Positions 47,141-57,336 of a stretch of 64,000 nt of DNA are shown here, one piece after another. The stretch lies in the NCBI RefSeq assembly GCF_030547185.1, contig NZ_JAUOQR010000001.1, positions 496,001-560,000 on the forward strand. Reading direction: 5' to 3'. The position numbers were made by a program, and so were the translations under genes. This DNA comes from Neptuniibacter sp. 1_MG-2023. Its GTDB lineage: Bacteria; Pseudomonadota; Gammaproteobacteria; Pseudomonadales; Balneatricaceae. The notes under the pieces are model-generated. The model was given only the letters and a program-made list of their open reading frames with translations, made no database searches and was not told the DNA's origin. Every line of letters begins with the position of its first letter. Positions within the stretch are counted from its first letter, which is position 1.

Positions 47141-47591
47141 TCACCTCATTAAATAGGAATTTTCCTATTAGATCCTCAAGCACCAACGCCGATTGAGTAT
47201 CCTCAATATAGGCACCCTCTTTAAGGTTTTCATCTTCAGCCCCTACAGAAATGCCTATATATTGCTCACCTAATAGGCCCGCAGTCAGGATTGAAGCCGA
47301 ACTATCTACTGAAAGAAAATCTACATTGCCATGAATATTCATGGCGACACGCGCCATCAACATATCACGATCTAATGTAATATCTGCCACTTCGCCTATT
47401 GCCACACCTGACATAGTCACTTTTGCACGCGGTGTTAAACCGCCAATATTTTCAAAACGAGCATAGACAGTATAAGTGTTGTCAGAATTAGACAGGTTTA
47501 AACCACTTACGTTCAATGCAAGCCCAACTAAAGCAACGACGCCGGCCAAAACAAAGGCACCTACGCTGATCTCCAAGATCCGCATACGCAT
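47133..47591 (-). CDS. mlaD: MCE-domain protein MlaD
   Basis: About 152 residues: an N-terminal helix (LEISVGAFVLAGVVALVGLAL), then one MCE domain with YTVYARFENIGGLTPRAKVTMSGVAIGEV (in parts) and LLGEQYIGISVGAE. It forms the hexameric ring of the Mla complex on the inner membrane. I took the ATG at 47591 because GGAGAG sits 7 bases upstream; an earlier TTG would overlap the ribosome site. Confidence 0.95.
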   Translation of the reverse strand: MRMRILEISVGAFVLAGVVALVGLALNVSGLNLSNSDNTYTVYARFENIGGLTPRAKVTMSGVAIGEVADITLDRDMLMARVAMNIHGNVDFLSVDSSASILTAGLLGEQYIGISVGAEDENLKEGAYIEDTQSALVLEDLIGKFLFNEVSE

Positions 47592-47592
47592 A

Positions 47593-48372
47593 TTAAAGCT
47601 CTCCAAACATTACAGCAGTAAGAATAAAATCTAGCCCAAGCACCGCCAACGATGCATAGACCACAGTTTTTGTTGTTGCCTGACTAATCCCTTCCGAAGT
47701 CGGCATACAATCATAGCCTTGGAACACAGCGATCCAAGTAACAACGAAGCCAAAGACAACGGCCTTTATAAGACCATTCAAGACATCATCATAAAAATCA
47801 ACTGAGTTCTGCATGTTAGCCCAAAATGAGCCATCATATATACCCAGCCATTCAACACCCACTATCGCACCGCCATAAACACCGACAAGGGCAAATATAG
47901 CGGATAAAATAGGTAAGCATACAAATCCAGCCCAAAACCTTGGTGCCACAATCCGTCTTAGGGGATCAACACCAATCATTTCTAAACTTGATAACTGCTC
48001 AGTCGCTTTCATTAGGCCAATTTCAGCCGTCAAAGCAGATCCTGCTCGCCCAGCAAACAATAACGCAGTTACAACTGGCGCAAGCTCTCTAACCAAACTC
48101 AGCGCAACCATCTGTCCAACCGCTTGCTCAGAGCCATAGTCAACTAAAATTGTATAGCCTTGTAAACCAAGCACCATACCAATAAACAAACCTGATACCA
48201 CAATAATAATTAGTGATAACACACCCACAAAATAAACTTGTTTCACAAACAGTGGAAACATAATTACGGGCTGGGGCTTAGCGACAAGAGATTGAAACAA
48301 CATCATCCCTGCTCGGCCAAAAGCGGCTAATTTACTTAGTGCAGCGTGACCTAATAACGCTAATTGATTCAT
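47593..48372 (-). CDS. mlaE: ABC-type lipid transport permease MlaE
   Basis: A 259-residue permease with about five membrane helices. The family blocks are [31 protein letters not shown] (in parts) and [21 protein letters not shown]. It moves lipids with MlaF. The ATG overlaps the mlaF stop by one base. Confidence 0.97.
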   Translation of the reverse strand: MNQLALLGHAALSKLAAFGRAGMMLFQSLVAKPQPVIMFPLFVKQVYFVGVLSLIIIVVSGLFIGMVLGLQGYTILVDYGSEQAVGQMVALSLVRELAPVVTALLFAGRAGSALTAEIGLMKATEQLSSLEMIGVDPLRRIVAPRFWAGFVCLPILSAIFALVGVYGGAIVGVEWLGIYDGSFWANMQNSVDFYDDVLNGLIKAVVFGFVVTWIAVFQGYDCMPTSEGISQATTKTVVYASLAVLGLDFILTAVMFGEL

Positions 48373-49184
48373 TATCCCTGACCTCTTAACAGATCGGTTT
48401 CATAATCACCCGCAGGATAATGAAACGGTACAGGCCCGTCAGGTAATCCATGCATAAACTGTTTAACCTGCGGCGAATCATCTTGACGCAATTCTTCCGG
48501 TGTACCTGAAGCGATCACCTTAGAGTCCGCAATAATATGGATGTAATCAGCAATACCTAAAGTTTCCTGAATATCGTGGGAAACTATAATACTCGTATGC
48601 CCTAAGGAGTTATTTAAACGGCGAATAAGATTAACCAAGACACCCATTGCGATAGGATCCTGACCAGTAAAAGGCTCATCATACATAACAATATCAGGAT
48701 CGAGTGCAATAGCTCTAGCCAACGCAACTCGACGGGCCATACCACCAGATAGCTCACTAGGCATCAGATTATGTGCCCCTCTTAGACCCACAGCCTGAAG
48801 TTTCATTAAAACAACATCGCGAATCATATCATCGCTTAAATCTGTATGGACGCGGATAGGAAATGCAACATTTTCAAATACACTTATATCAGTAAATAAA
48901 GCCCCACTTTGAAAGAGCATGCCCATACGCTCTCGCACCGAAAACAGATCGCTACGGTTGAGTTCTGGAATATTTTCATCATCAACCAATATAGAACCTG
49001 CATCAGGTTTCAACTGACCGCCAATTAATCTAAGCAGTGTTGTTTTACCTGTACCTGACGGCCCCATTATTCCGGTAATTTTGCCACGCGGAATTTTAAT
49101 ATCGACCTCATCATAAATGGATCGATCACCACGGGAAAAACTCAGCTTTTGGATATCGATGACGACATCATCAAATTCGTTCAT
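48372..49184 (-). CDS. mlaF: ABC transporter ATPase MlaF
   Basis: A 270-residue ATPase with Walker [10 protein letters not shown], the ABC signature [14 protein letters not shown] and Walker [14 protein letters not shown]-terminal extension ([20 protein letters not shown]) contacts the partner ATPase and MlaB. First gene of mlaFEDCB; a 216-base gap separates it from divergent yrbG. Confidence 0.97.
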   Translation of the reverse strand: MNEFDDVVIDIQKLSFSRGDRSIYDEVDIKIPRGKITGIMGPSGTGKTTLLRLIGGQLKPDAGSILVDDENIPELNRSDLFSVRERMGMLFQSGALFTDISVFENVAFPIRVHTDLSDDMIRDVVLMKLQAVGLRGAHNLMPSELSGGMARRVALARAIALDPDIVMYDEPFTGQDPIAMGVLVNLIRRLNNSLGHTSIIVSHDIQETLGIADYIHIIADSKVIASGTPEELRQDDSPQVKQFMHGLPDGPVPFHYPAGDYETDLLRGQG

Positions 49185-49400
49185 AAGATTCCGTTATAAC
49201 TTTGAAAAGAACATTTTTATAGTTCCATTCAGACTTTGTTAACGTCCCTTTATATAGTGCGTATCATAAAGGGCTGGCAACTATACCATTTCGTTCTAAA
49301 AACGGGAATATTTTCAAACATGATGCTCTGTATTGATTTAAACAAAGATAGCATTCTGTTTTAATACCCCTCTTCAATTCTACTGGAACAACTTCTATCT

Positions 49401-50357
49401 ATGTTATATCCAATTTTGGCACTAATCTCTGGACTTATTCTATTGGTATGGAGTGCAGATAGATTCGTTATAGGGGCCGCAGCCACAGCAAAAAACTTCG
49501 GCATGTCCCCAATGCTGATTGGCTTAACTATCGTATCTTTTGGCACCTCTGCACCCGAAATACTCGTATCTTTTATGGCCTCCACATCTGGGGCAGGCGA
49601 TCTAGCTATTGGTAATGCACTGGGATCTAACATTGCTAATATTGCATTGGTACTAGGCATCACCGCACTCATCGCACCCTTACCAGTAAAATCGGGCGTA
49701 CTAAAAAAAGAACTTCCTTTACTTTTAGGGGTGACCATTTTAGCAGGAGTCCTATTATTCGATCTCCATCTGGGACAATTAGATGGCATCATTCTATTAG
49801 TTGCTTTAGCTGTATGCCTTTATCTTTTCAGTCGTTTCCAAAGAAACGCATCTAAGGACTCTTTAGTAGAGGAAGAGGAGGAACTTCCCTCTTTAGAAAA
49901 CAGAAAAGCTATCTTCTGGTTAATTCTGGGGTTAGTGATTCTTGCCCTCAGTTCCAAGTTACTTGTTTGGGGCGCCAGTGAAATCGCCTACTCTTTAGGT
50001 GTGAGTAAATTGGTTGTCGGCCTAACCATTGTAGCTATAGGAACTAGTCTGCCTGAATTAGCAGCCTCGGTAGCGAGTGCGTTAAAAAACCACCACGATA
50101 TAGCTATAGGTAACGTTGTAGGTTCAAACATATTTAACTTAGTAGCCGTTATGGCTATACCTGGACTCATCGCTCCTATAGGCATGGACGAGATTGTTCT
50201 GCAGCGAGACTATGTTGCAATGTTAGGCTTAACCTTCCTACTTCTAGCCTTCGCATTATGGCAAAAGCCTCCATCCATTAGTCGCTTCGAAGGGGGGATT
50301 CTAGCCTCCGCCTATGCAGGCTATCTCATCCTGCTATACACTATGACCGTTTCTTAA
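49401..50357 (+). CDS. yrbG: Calcium/sodium antiporter family protein YrbG
   Basis: A 318-residue cation exchanger with ten membrane helices and the duplicated alpha repeats: GLTIVSFGTSAPEILVS and GNALGSNIANIALVLG in the first half, GLTIVAIGTSLPELAAS and GNVVGSNIFNLVAVM in the second. First gene of the kds-lpt operon. Confidence 0.95.
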   Translation: MLYPILALISGLILLVWSADRFVIGAAATAKNFGMSPMLIGLTIVSFGTSAPEILVSFMASTSGAGDLAIGNALGSNIANIALVLGITALIAPLPVKSGVLKKELPLLLGVTILAGVLLFDLHLGQLDGIILLVALAVCLYLFSRFQRNASKDSLVEEEEELPSLENRKAIFWLILGLVILALSSKLLVWGASEIAYSLGVSKLVVGLTIVAIGTSLPELAASVASALKNHHDIAIGNVVGSNIFNLVAVMAIPGLIAPIGMDEIVLQRDYVAMLGLTFLLLAFALWQKPPSISRFEGGILASAYAGYLILLYTMTVS

Positions 50358-50377
50358 GATAAAAGTTGATCACAAAG

Positions 50378-51349
50378 ATGAGCACACCTGACTTTCTACA
50401 TTCAGCTAAACGAACTATCACGCTAGAAGCCGCTGCTGTGGCCGATTTACTAAAATATCTCGACCACAATTTTGTTCATGCCTGCCAATTAATGCTTAAT
50501 TGCACAGGTCGGGTCATTGTTACTGGTATGGGAAAGTCAGGTCATATTGGCAAAAAAATCGCTGCGACTTTAGCCAGCACAGGCACGCCCGCGTTCTTCG
50601 TTCATCCAGGAGAAGCGAGCCACGGCGATTTAGGCATGATCACCGCCGATGACGTTGTAATTGCTCTATCAAACTCGGGGGAAACAGCAGAAGTCATTAC
50701 AATTATTCCTCTACTCAAAAGGATGAACACACCTTTTATCAGTATTACAGCTAACAAAGAATCCACTTTATCTCAAACCTCTGCTGCTAACCTCCACATC
50801 GGCGTAGAGGAGGAAGCCTGCCCCCTTGGTCTTGCACCCACCTCAAGTACAACCGCCCAATTAGTACTAGGTGATGCCCTCGCTATTGCACTACTTGAAG
50901 CAAAAGGTTTTAGCGCAGAAGATTTTGCATTTTCTCACCCAGGCGGCACTTTGGGCAGACGACTACTCCTTAAAGTTAGCGATATCATGCACTCAGGCGA
51001 AGCCACACCTTGTGTAACCAGCGGAACATTATTAAAAGAAGCGCTTTTAGAAGTAACCCATAAGCGTTTAGGTATGACTGCCGTAGTTGATGACAAAAAG
51101 CAGCTTATTGGTATATTTACCGATGGTGACTTACGACGCTCGCTTGATGACGATGTCGATCTCCACAAAACCTTAATTGATGATGTAATGACCGCAAACG
51201 GTACAACAGTAACTGCTGAGATGCTTGCAGCAGAATGCTTGCAAATTATGGAAACAAAAAAAATCAATGCACTGATCGTGACCAATGAAACGAATCAGCC
51301 TATAGGCGCTCTTAATATGCACGATCTATTAAAAGCGGGAGTTATTTAG
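50378..51349 (+). CDS. kdsD: D-arabinose 5-phosphate isomerase
   Basis: KdsD turns ribulose-5-phosphate into arabinose-5-phosphate for KDO. An SIS domain (about 40-185) has VTGMGKSGHIGKKIAATLAS, PGEASHGDLGMI and ALSNSGETAEV, followed by two CBS domains (about 205-323). I use the ATG at 50378; a TTG 12 bases upstream is less likely. Confidence 0.97.
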   Translation: MSTPDFLHSAKRTITLEAAAVADLLKYLDHNFVHACQLMLNCTGRVIVTGMGKSGHIGKKIAATLASTGTPAFFVHPGEASHGDLGMITADDVVIALSNSGETAEVITIIPLLKRMNTPFISITANKESTLSQTSAANLHIGVEEEACPLGLAPTSSTTAQLVLGDALAIALLEAKGFSAEDFAFSHPGGTLGRRLLLKVSDIMHSGEATPCVTSGTLLKEALLEVTHKRLGMTAVVDDKKQLIGIFTDGDLRRSLDDDVDLHKTLIDDVMTANGTTVTAEMLAAECLQIMETKKINALIVTNETNQPIGALNMHDLLKAGVI

Positions 51350-51873
51350 TGTCAGAGTCTTCATTGCAGCAACTAAAAAACATCACCCTTGCGGTATTTG
51401 ACGTTGATGGAATACTCACCAGCGGTCAGCTGCTATTTTTAGCGGACGGCCAAGAAGTCAAACAGTTCAACACTTTAGATGGCTTAGGCATTAAGCTATT
51501 AATGCAAGCAGGCATCGAGACCGCTATTATCACCGGTCGGCGCTCGCCCCAAGTTGAATTACGCAGCCAATCCTTAGGTATCAATTACCTTAAACAAGGC
51601 CGAGAAGATAAACTGATTGCTCTCAACGAAATCTGGGATAAAACAGCTCATAACGCATCAACCACCGCCTATATAGGTGATGACTTCCCTGATCTTTCAG
51701 CCATTATCCAATGTGCTTTTGGTGCGACCGTTCCTAATGGTCACCCTTTCGTTAAAAAACACGCAGACTGGTGTACATCCCGTCAGGGAGGCGAAGGCGC
51801 TGGGCGTGAATTTTGCGAGTATATCCTTGAAGCACAAGGAAAATTGGATCAACTTAAACAGATGTATTTATAA
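51349..51873 (+). CDS. kdsC: KDO-8-phosphate phosphatase
   Basis: A 174-residue HAD phosphatase without a cap domain. It has the nucleophile motif VFDVDGILTSG, then IITGRRSPQVELR and YIGDDFPDLSAI for the metal site. It removes phosphate from KDO-8-P. The GTG start overlaps the kdsD stop by one base, and lptC follows immediately. Confidence 0.97.
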   Translation: MSESSLQQLKNITLAVFDVDGILTSGQLLFLADGQEVKQFNTLDGLGIKLLMQAGIETAIITGRRSPQVELRSQSLGINYLKQGREDKLIALNEIWDKTAHNASTTAYIGDDFPDLSAIIQCAFGATVPNGHPFVKKHADWCTSRQGGEGAGREFCEYILEAQGKLDQLKQMYL

Positions 51874-52446
51874 ATGTTAGATCTAAGCAATAAGATAAGA
51901 GTGGCACTCGCTGCTATTATTTTAATACCTGTATTACTTTATTGGGGCTTTGCATCTTCCCCAAATGAGGGACCACGCACCAACAACTCCCTGCTGCACG
52001 GAATAGATTATTTTGTCGAAGAAGCAACCATCAAAGAGTGGAATAGCGAAGGCAAACTTTCAAGAGTGCTAAATACAGCCAAGTTAGAGCACTACCCTAA
52101 CCTGAGCCTAAGCACACTAGATCATCCTGAGAGTATTAGCGTTAGAAATGATGGATCTAAAGTTAAACTTACATCAAATACAGGCACGGTTTTAGATGAT
52201 AATAATCAAACAAACCTTGCAGGAAATGTCATAGTTAATGATAATCCTGATTCTATATCAGCAACCATACTTAACACTGAGCAACTGACAATCTATCCTG
52301 ATAAAGATTATGCAGAAACTAATGAGCCCGTTAAGATCACATCACAACAAAGCATACTTGAAGGCGTAGGTATGGATATTGACTTCAATAATCGAGTTCT
52401 TAACTTGCACTCCAGGGTAGAAGGGACCCATGACAATGCTAAATAA
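51874..52446 (+). CDS. lptC: LPS export protein LptC
   Basis: A 190-residue bitopic protein: one N-terminal helix (VALAAIILIPVLLYWGF) and a periplasmic jellyroll (about 45-185) that passes LPS from LptB2FG to LptA. The ATG touches the kdsC stop, and the 3' end overlaps lptA by 17 bases. Confidence 0.92.
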   Translation: MLDLSNKIRVALAAIILIPVLLYWGFASSPNEGPRTNNSLLHGIDYFVEEATIKEWNSEGKLSRVLNTAKLEHYPNLSLSTLDHPESISVRNDGSKVKLTSNTGTVLDDNNQTNLAGNVIVNDNPDSISATILNTEQLTIYPDKDYAETNEPVKITSQQSILEGVGMDIDFNNRVLNLHSRVEGTHDNAK

Positions 52447-52960
52447 GCTTTATAATCTAGCCTTCATTCTTTTGGCTGTTGCAGTGTCGAATGCGTACGC
52501 CCTTCCTGACGACCAAGAACAGCCGATTTACATTACGGCAGATACTGCACAAATTGATGACAAAACAGGCATAACCACCTACAAAGGCAACGTCATTATC
52601 AAACAAGGCTCACTTCTCATTGAAGGAGAGCATGTTGATATGTATCGTGGTGAAGAGGGAGTTGAAAAACTTATTGCCAAAGGAAGCCTTGCACATTTCA
52701 GACAACTTCCAAGGAAAGGAGATCCATACAGCGACGCTTGGGGCAAGCACTTACTTTATCAGGTAGATGATCAAAAACTCACTATTACCGAAGAAGCTAA
52801 AGTCGTCCAAGCAGAAGACACTTTTACTGGAAACAAGATCGTTTATGATCTAGATAAGTCGATTGTGAACGCATTTGGTGGCGCAAGCAAAGACGAAACA
52901 GGTGAGCCAGGACGTGTAAATATGGTCATTCAACCTAAAAAGAAAACTAAGGCCAACTAA
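52430..52960 (+). CDS. lptA: LPS transport protein LptA
   Basis: A 176-residue periplasmic bridge protein. The signal peptide ends near NAYA, then [25 protein letters not shown] (in parts) and VNMVIQPKK show the OstA/LptA jellyroll. It forms the bridge to LptD. Confidence 0.95.
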   Translation: MTMLNKLYNLAFILLAVAVSNAYALPDDQEQPIYITADTAQIDDKTGITTYKGNVIIKQGSLLIEGEHVDMYRGEEGVEKLIAKGSLAHFRQLPRKGDPYSDAWGKHLLYQVDDQKLTITEEAKVVQAEDTFTGNKIVYDLDKSIVNAFGGASKDETGEPGRVNMVIQPKKKTKAN

Positions 52961-52964
52961 CCCT

Positions 52965-53690
52965 ATGAGCTTATTAGAGGCCAAAAACCTTGCCAAACGC
53001 TATAAAGGCAGGGAAGTTGTTAAAGACGTTTCACTACAGATAAAGAATGGTGAGATCGTTGGCCTTTTAGGCCCCAACGGCGCAGGGAAAACCACTTGCT
53101 TTTACATGATTGTTGGTCTGGTTCAAGCCGATAATGGCGCCGTTAAAATCAAAGGGCAGGATATCAGCGCACTACCTATGCATGGCCGTGCTCAGCAAGG
53201 TATAGGCTACCTTCCCCAAGAGGCTTCTATATTTAGAAAACTGTCTGTGAAGGACAATCTACTTGCGATTTTAGAAACAAGAAAAGACTTAGATAAACAC
53301 GCTGCCCAGTTAAAAATGGAAGAGTTGCTTGAAGAATTCCATATCACACACATAAAAGACAGTATGGGCATGAGTCTTTCTGGTGGAGAACGTAGACGTG
53401 TAGAAATTGCACGGGCATTAGCAACCGAACCCGAATTTATTCTATTAGATGAACCTTTTGCAGGTGTCGATCCTATTTCAGTGAATGACATAAAGCAGAC
53501 CATTCGCCATCTTCAATCAAGGGGTATTGGTATATTAATTACTGATCATAATGTGAGAGAAACCTTAGATATATGCGAAACAGCTTATATTGTTAGTGAA
53601 GGTACAATCCTTGCTAACGGCTCACCAGCCGATATTATGGCAAACGAAGCAGTAAGAAATGCTTATCTGGGCGACCAGTTCACACTTTAA
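52965..53690 (+). CDS. lptB: LPS export ATPase LptB
   Basis: A 241-residue ABC ATPase with Walker [11 protein letters not shown]-loop region [10 protein letters not shown], signature [15 protein letters not shown] and Walker [12 protein letters not shown]. It energises LPS extraction with LptF/LptG, which are elsewhere. Its stop is 41 bases before the rpoN reading frame, in the conserved lptB-rpoN order. Confidence 0.98.
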   Translation: MSLLEAKNLAKRYKGREVVKDVSLQIKNGEIVGLLGPNGAGKTTCFYMIVGLVQADNGAVKIKGQDISALPMHGRAQQGIGYLPQEASIFRKLSVKDNLLAILETRKDLDKHAAQLKMEELLEEFHITHIKDSMGMSLSGGERRRVEIARALATEPEFILLDEPFAGVDPISVNDIKQTIRHLQSRGIGILITDHNVRETLDICETAYIVSEGTILANGSPADIMANEAVRNAYLGDQFTL

Positions 53691-53746
53691 GCATATACTT
53701 AGCTATAAATGAATTATGTAGTTTCAGGAGTTTGTCCCTTAGTATT

Positions 53747-55255
53747 ATGAAACAAGCGCTTCATCTAAAAATTGGGCAACAGCTCACAATGACCCCACAA
53801 CTACAGCAAGCAATTCGCTTACTGCAGTTGTCTACGCTTGATCTTCAGCAAGAGATTCAAGAAGCATTAGAGAGTAATCCTATGCTTGATGTCTCTGAGG
53901 ACGAACACGCCTCGGCTTCCGAAACTCAAGAGAGTAATTCACAGGCACCAGAGACAGAATCTGAAGCTACAGCCACCGCGACAGCCGAAGCCGAGCTTGA
54001 CGACAATATTACAACTGAAGACAACTGGAATGAGAAAATACCAGAAGAGCTCTCAACCGATAGTAACTGGGAAGACACATTCCAATCATCAGGCCCAAAT
54101 CTAAGTCAAAGCAAAGAAGATTTTGACTCTTTCGAATCTAATGACACTGCAGAAGAAACACTGCAAGACCACCTTCATTGGCAATTAAACCTTACCCCAA
54201 TGAGTGATATTGATCGCCTTATTGCAACGAACATTATTGACGGCATCAATCCTGATGGTTATTTAACCATCACTCTGGATGAGATCTTAGATCATTTCCA
54301 TGCGCAAACAGGTGAGCAGTTTGAAGAAGTAGAATTGGATGAGATTGAAGCCGTCTTGCACCGCATACAACAATTTGATCCAGCAGGTGTTGCCTGCCGT
54401 GACCTCAGCGAGTGTTTAAGCATACAGTTACAACAACTGCCGCCTGAGACACTTTGGAAAAATGAAGCGATCAAAGTTGCACAACAATACATTAAGCTAC
54501 TTGGTGCTCACGATTACCGTCAATTGATGAGAAAAACACGCTTAAAAGAACCTCAACTGCAGCAAGTTATACAGCTGATTCAAGGACTAAATCCAAAACC
54601 TGGCGCCTCAATCAGCAGCAGTACCGCTGAATATGTTATTCCAGACGTTCTTGTTACAAAACAGCAAGGTGAATGGCGCGTTCACCTCAACCCAGAAGTT
54701 TCCCCTAAGCTACGTATCAACTCAGGTTACGCAGGTTTAGTAAAACGGGCCGATAATAGCTCTGATAACACCTACCTAAAAAACCACCTGCAAGAAGCAC
54801 GATGGTTTATTAAAAGTTTACAAAGCCGCAACGAAACCTTATTAAAAGTGTCAAACGAGATAGTAAAACGACAAATTGGCTTTCTGGAACATGGCGAAGA
54901 AGGCATGAAGCCAATGGTGCTTCATGACATTGCTGAAGCCGTAGAAATGCATGAATCCACTATCTCTCGAGTGACCACACAAAAGTTTATGCACACACAC
55001 CGTGGAATATTTGAACTAAAATACTTCTTCTCGAGTCATGTAAGTACAGCAACAGGGGGCGCAGCGTCCTCAACCGCTATTAGAGCGCTTATCAAAAAGA
55101 TGGTGGCCGCTGAAAATAATGCTAAACCATTAAGCGACAACAAAATTGCACAATTTCTTGATGAACAAGGCTTTAAAGTTGCTAGACGTACGATTGCGAA
55201 ATATCGCGAAGCGATGGGTATTCCACCGTCGAATGAAAGAAAGCGTTTAGTTTAA
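53747..55255 (+). CDS. rpoN: RNA polymerase sigma-54 factor
   Basis: The protein starts [20 protein letters not shown], the activator-contact region I (1-50), and then has an acidic region II (50-120). The core-binding and DNA-binding parts follow, ending with the RpoN box [15 protein letters not shown]. About 502 residues. The conserved N-terminus places the start at 53747. The nearest good ribosome site, CAGGAG, is 16 bases away, longer than usual; a TTG at 53732 sits right against it. Confidence 0.97.
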   Translation: MKQALHLKIGQQLTMTPQLQQAIRLLQLSTLDLQQEIQEALESNPMLDVSEDEHASASETQESNSQAPETESEATATATAEAELDDNITTEDNWNEKIPEELSTDSNWEDTFQSSGPNLSQSKEDFDSFESNDTAEETLQDHLHWQLNLTPMSDIDRLIATNIIDGINPDGYLTITLDEILDHFHAQTGEQFEEVELDEIEAVLHRIQQFDPAGVACRDLSECLSIQLQQLPPETLWKNEAIKVAQQYIKLLGAHDYRQLMRKTRLKEPQLQQVIQLIQGLNPKPGASISSSTAEYVIPDVLVTKQQGEWRVHLNPEVSPKLRINSGYAGLVKRADNSSDNTYLKNHLQEARWFIKSLQSRNETLLKVSNEIVKRQIGFLEHGEEGMKPMVLHDIAEAVEMHESTISRVTTQKFMHTHRGIFELKYFFSSHVSTATGGAASSTAIRALIKKMVAAENNAKPLSDNKIAQFLDEQGFKVARRTIAKYREAMGIPPSNERKRLV

Positions 55256-55304
55256 TAAAAGAGTGGCAAGAGTAGTATGTCACTGCAATAAATAGGAGAA
55301 ACCT

Positions 55305-55595
55305 ATGCAGATCAACATTACTGGACACCATGTAGAATTAACTGAATCAATGAATGATTATGTGCTCTCGAAACTACAAAAGATTGAGCGTCATTTTGAT
55401 AACATCACCAATGTGCAAGTCACACTCAGCGTAGATAAACAACGCCAGAAAGCTGAGGCAGAGATGCACTTAGCGGGTGCCCAGCTCTTTGCTACACATG
55501 AACACGAAGATATGTATGCTGCAATTGATGGCCTTACTGACAAGTTAGATAGACAAGTCATTAAGCATAAAGAAAAAACTAAAACTCACAAATAA
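55305..55595 (+). CDS. hpf: Ribosome hibernation-promoting factor
   Basis: A 96-residue short HPF (YhbH): MQINITGHHVELTESMNDYV, then the beta-alpha fold and the conserved EHEDMYAAIDGLTDKLDRQV. It binds the 30S decoding centre in stationary phase. AGGAG precedes the ATG; it lies 49 bases after rpoN. Confidence 0.96.
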   Translation: MQINITGHHVELTESMNDYVLSKLQKIERHFDNITNVQVTLSVDKQRQKAEAEMHLAGAQLFATHEHEDMYAAIDGLTDKLDRQVIKHKEKTKTHK

Positions 55596-55616
55596 CCGGT
55601 CTGTATCCAAAAAATT

Positions 55617-56075
55617 ATGTTGCTTCATGAACTATTAACCCCCTCAAGCGTCCTTTGTGGCCTTGAGGGTGGCAGTAAAAAGCGGATTCTGGAAAATGCT
55701 GCTGAAATAATATCGGAGCAACATCCCGATATGAGTTCATCATCAGTATTTAACGGACTTCATTCGCGCGAAAAACTTGGCAGTACAGGCATAGGCGATG
55801 GGATTGCCATTCCACATTGCAGGCTGGCAGAATGCACTGAAGCTAAAGGCTATCTAGTCAAACTAGATACACCTATAGACTTTGATGCTATCGATGGTAA
55901 ACCCGTTGATCTTCTATTTATTTTGATTGTTCCTGAAGACTCAACATCTGAGCACTTAGCTACACTAGCCTCAGTTGCAGAGCTCTTTAGCCAAGAAGAA
56001 GCCAGAAACAAACTAAGAGAAAGCCAAGACAGTCATTCTCTGTATGAGACTTTATGTAAGTTGAGTGCTGCCTAG
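55617..56075 (+). CDS. ptsN: Nitrogen-PTS EIIA component
   Basis: A 152-residue EIIA-Ntr with the phosphorylated His67 in GIAIPHCRL. It receives phosphate from NPr and regulates potassium transport, nitrogen and envelope responses. Confidence 0.96.
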   Translation: MLLHELLTPSSVLCGLEGGSKKRILENAAEIISEQHPDMSSSSVFNGLHSREKLGSTGIGDGIAIPHCRLAECTEAKGYLVKLDTPIDFDAIDGKPVDLLFILIVPEDSTSEHLATLASVAELFSQEEARNKLRESQDSHSLYETLCKLSAA

Positions 56076-56083
56076 GAGTTAAA

Positions 56084-56941
56084 ATGAAGCTTGTTGTGAT
56101 TAGTGGTCGTTCCGGCTCAGGAAAAAGTACAGCATTACAAGCTTTAGAAGATATTGGCTTCTACTGTATAGACAATTTGCCGGCTCTCTTACTACCAGAC
56201 CTTATCCAACAGATGAGTAGTGACCCGAGTCACCCTGACCAGATAGCGGTCAGTATTGATGCGCGCAATTTGCTCAGTAACTTAGCCAAATTTCCAGATA
56301 TTTTAAATCAACTTCGCCAAGATCATTGGGCTGAATATGAAGTTATTTTTTTAGATTCATCGGAAGCCACCTTACTCAAACGTTATAGTTCAACCCGACG
56401 TAAACACCCTCTTTCAGATACCCATAAGAATCTACAACAATCAATTGAGTCAGAGATACAGCTTTTAGAACCTATCGCAAGCTTAGCCGACATCCGAATA
56501 GATACTACGCGCTTATCCCTGTATGAGCTTCGAGATACAGTCAAACTTCGGGTTGCCAACCGTAAAGCTCAAACCTTGTCGGTTCAATTTGAATCTTTCG
56601 GTTTTAAGCATGGTGTGCCTTTAGACGTAGACTTTGTCTATGATGTACGCGCCCTACCCAATCCTCACTGGGTTCCAGATCTACGCAAATATACAGGCCA
56701 AGAGAAACCGGTTCAGGACTTCCTAGAGGAATCACACGAAGTTCGAGAGATGGTAGAAGATATAACCAACTTCCTCGAACGCTGGCTGCCCCGCTTTTCA
56801 GAAAATAACCGTAGCTATATTACGATTGGCATTGGCTGCACAGGGGGGCAACACCGATCTGTTTATATTAGCGAACGTCTAGCTTCTCATTTCTCTCAAC
56901 ATATGGATAATGTCCATGTTCGTCATCGTGAATTGAGCTAA
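56084..56941 (+). CDS. rapZ: RNase adapter protein RapZ
   Basis: A 285-residue protein: Walker A GRSGSGKST (8-16), FYCIDNLPALLLP, and the C-terminal RNA-binding half with FKHGVPLDVDFVYDVRALPN (in parts) and TIGIGCTGGQHRSVYI. In enterobacteria RapZ directs RNase E to GlmZ and senses glucosamine-6-phosphate; the RNA partners here are unknown. Confidence 0.97.
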   Translation: MKLVVISGRSGSGKSTALQALEDIGFYCIDNLPALLLPDLIQQMSSDPSHPDQIAVSIDARNLLSNLAKFPDILNQLRQDHWAEYEVIFLDSSEATLLKRYSSTRRKHPLSDTHKNLQQSIESEIQLLEPIASLADIRIDTTRLSLYELRDTVKLRVANRKAQTLSVQFESFGFKHGVPLDVDFVYDVRALPNPHWVPDLRKYTGQEKPVQDFLEESHEVREMVEDITNFLERWLPRFSENNRSYITIGIGCTGGQHRSVYISERLASHFSQHMDNVHVRHRELS

Positions 56942-56946
56942 CTATC

Positions 56947-57216
56947 ATGCAAGAAAAAAAACTACTCATCATCAATAAACTGGGGTTACATGCCCGAGCA
57001 GCCGCTAAGCTTATTGGTGTAACATCACGTTTTTCATCCGAAATTTTATTGGAGAAAGACGGACGTGCAGTAGATGGAAAAAGCATTATGTCTGTGATGA
57101 TGCTGGCAGCTAGCAAAGGCACAACCTTAACTGTTAAGATCACAGGCAATGATGAAGAAAGTGCTATGTCGGCCATTGAAGAGCTTATCAACAATAGGTT
57201 TGATGAAGACGAATAA
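56947..57216 (+). CDS. ptsO: Phosphocarrier protein NPr (HPr family)
   Basis: An 89-residue HPr-like protein with the active His15 in LGLHARAAAKL and the DGKSIMSVMML loop. It passes phosphate from EI-Ntr to PtsN. It starts 5 bases after rapZ and closes the rpoN block. Confidence 0.95.
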   Translation: MQEKKLLIINKLGLHARAAAKLIGVTSRFSSEILLEKDGRAVDGKSIMSVMMLAASKGTTLTVKITGNDEESAMSAIEELINNRFDEDE

Positions 57217-57336
57217 AACTCTTCATATTAATTCTTAGGGTTATCCCTTCAGCTTCCGTTATAATCAAAGCATTACATTCTATTTATTCTTCTACTGACA
57301 AAAGAAGACCGAGCAAAGTCCATAAGCGATAAAACC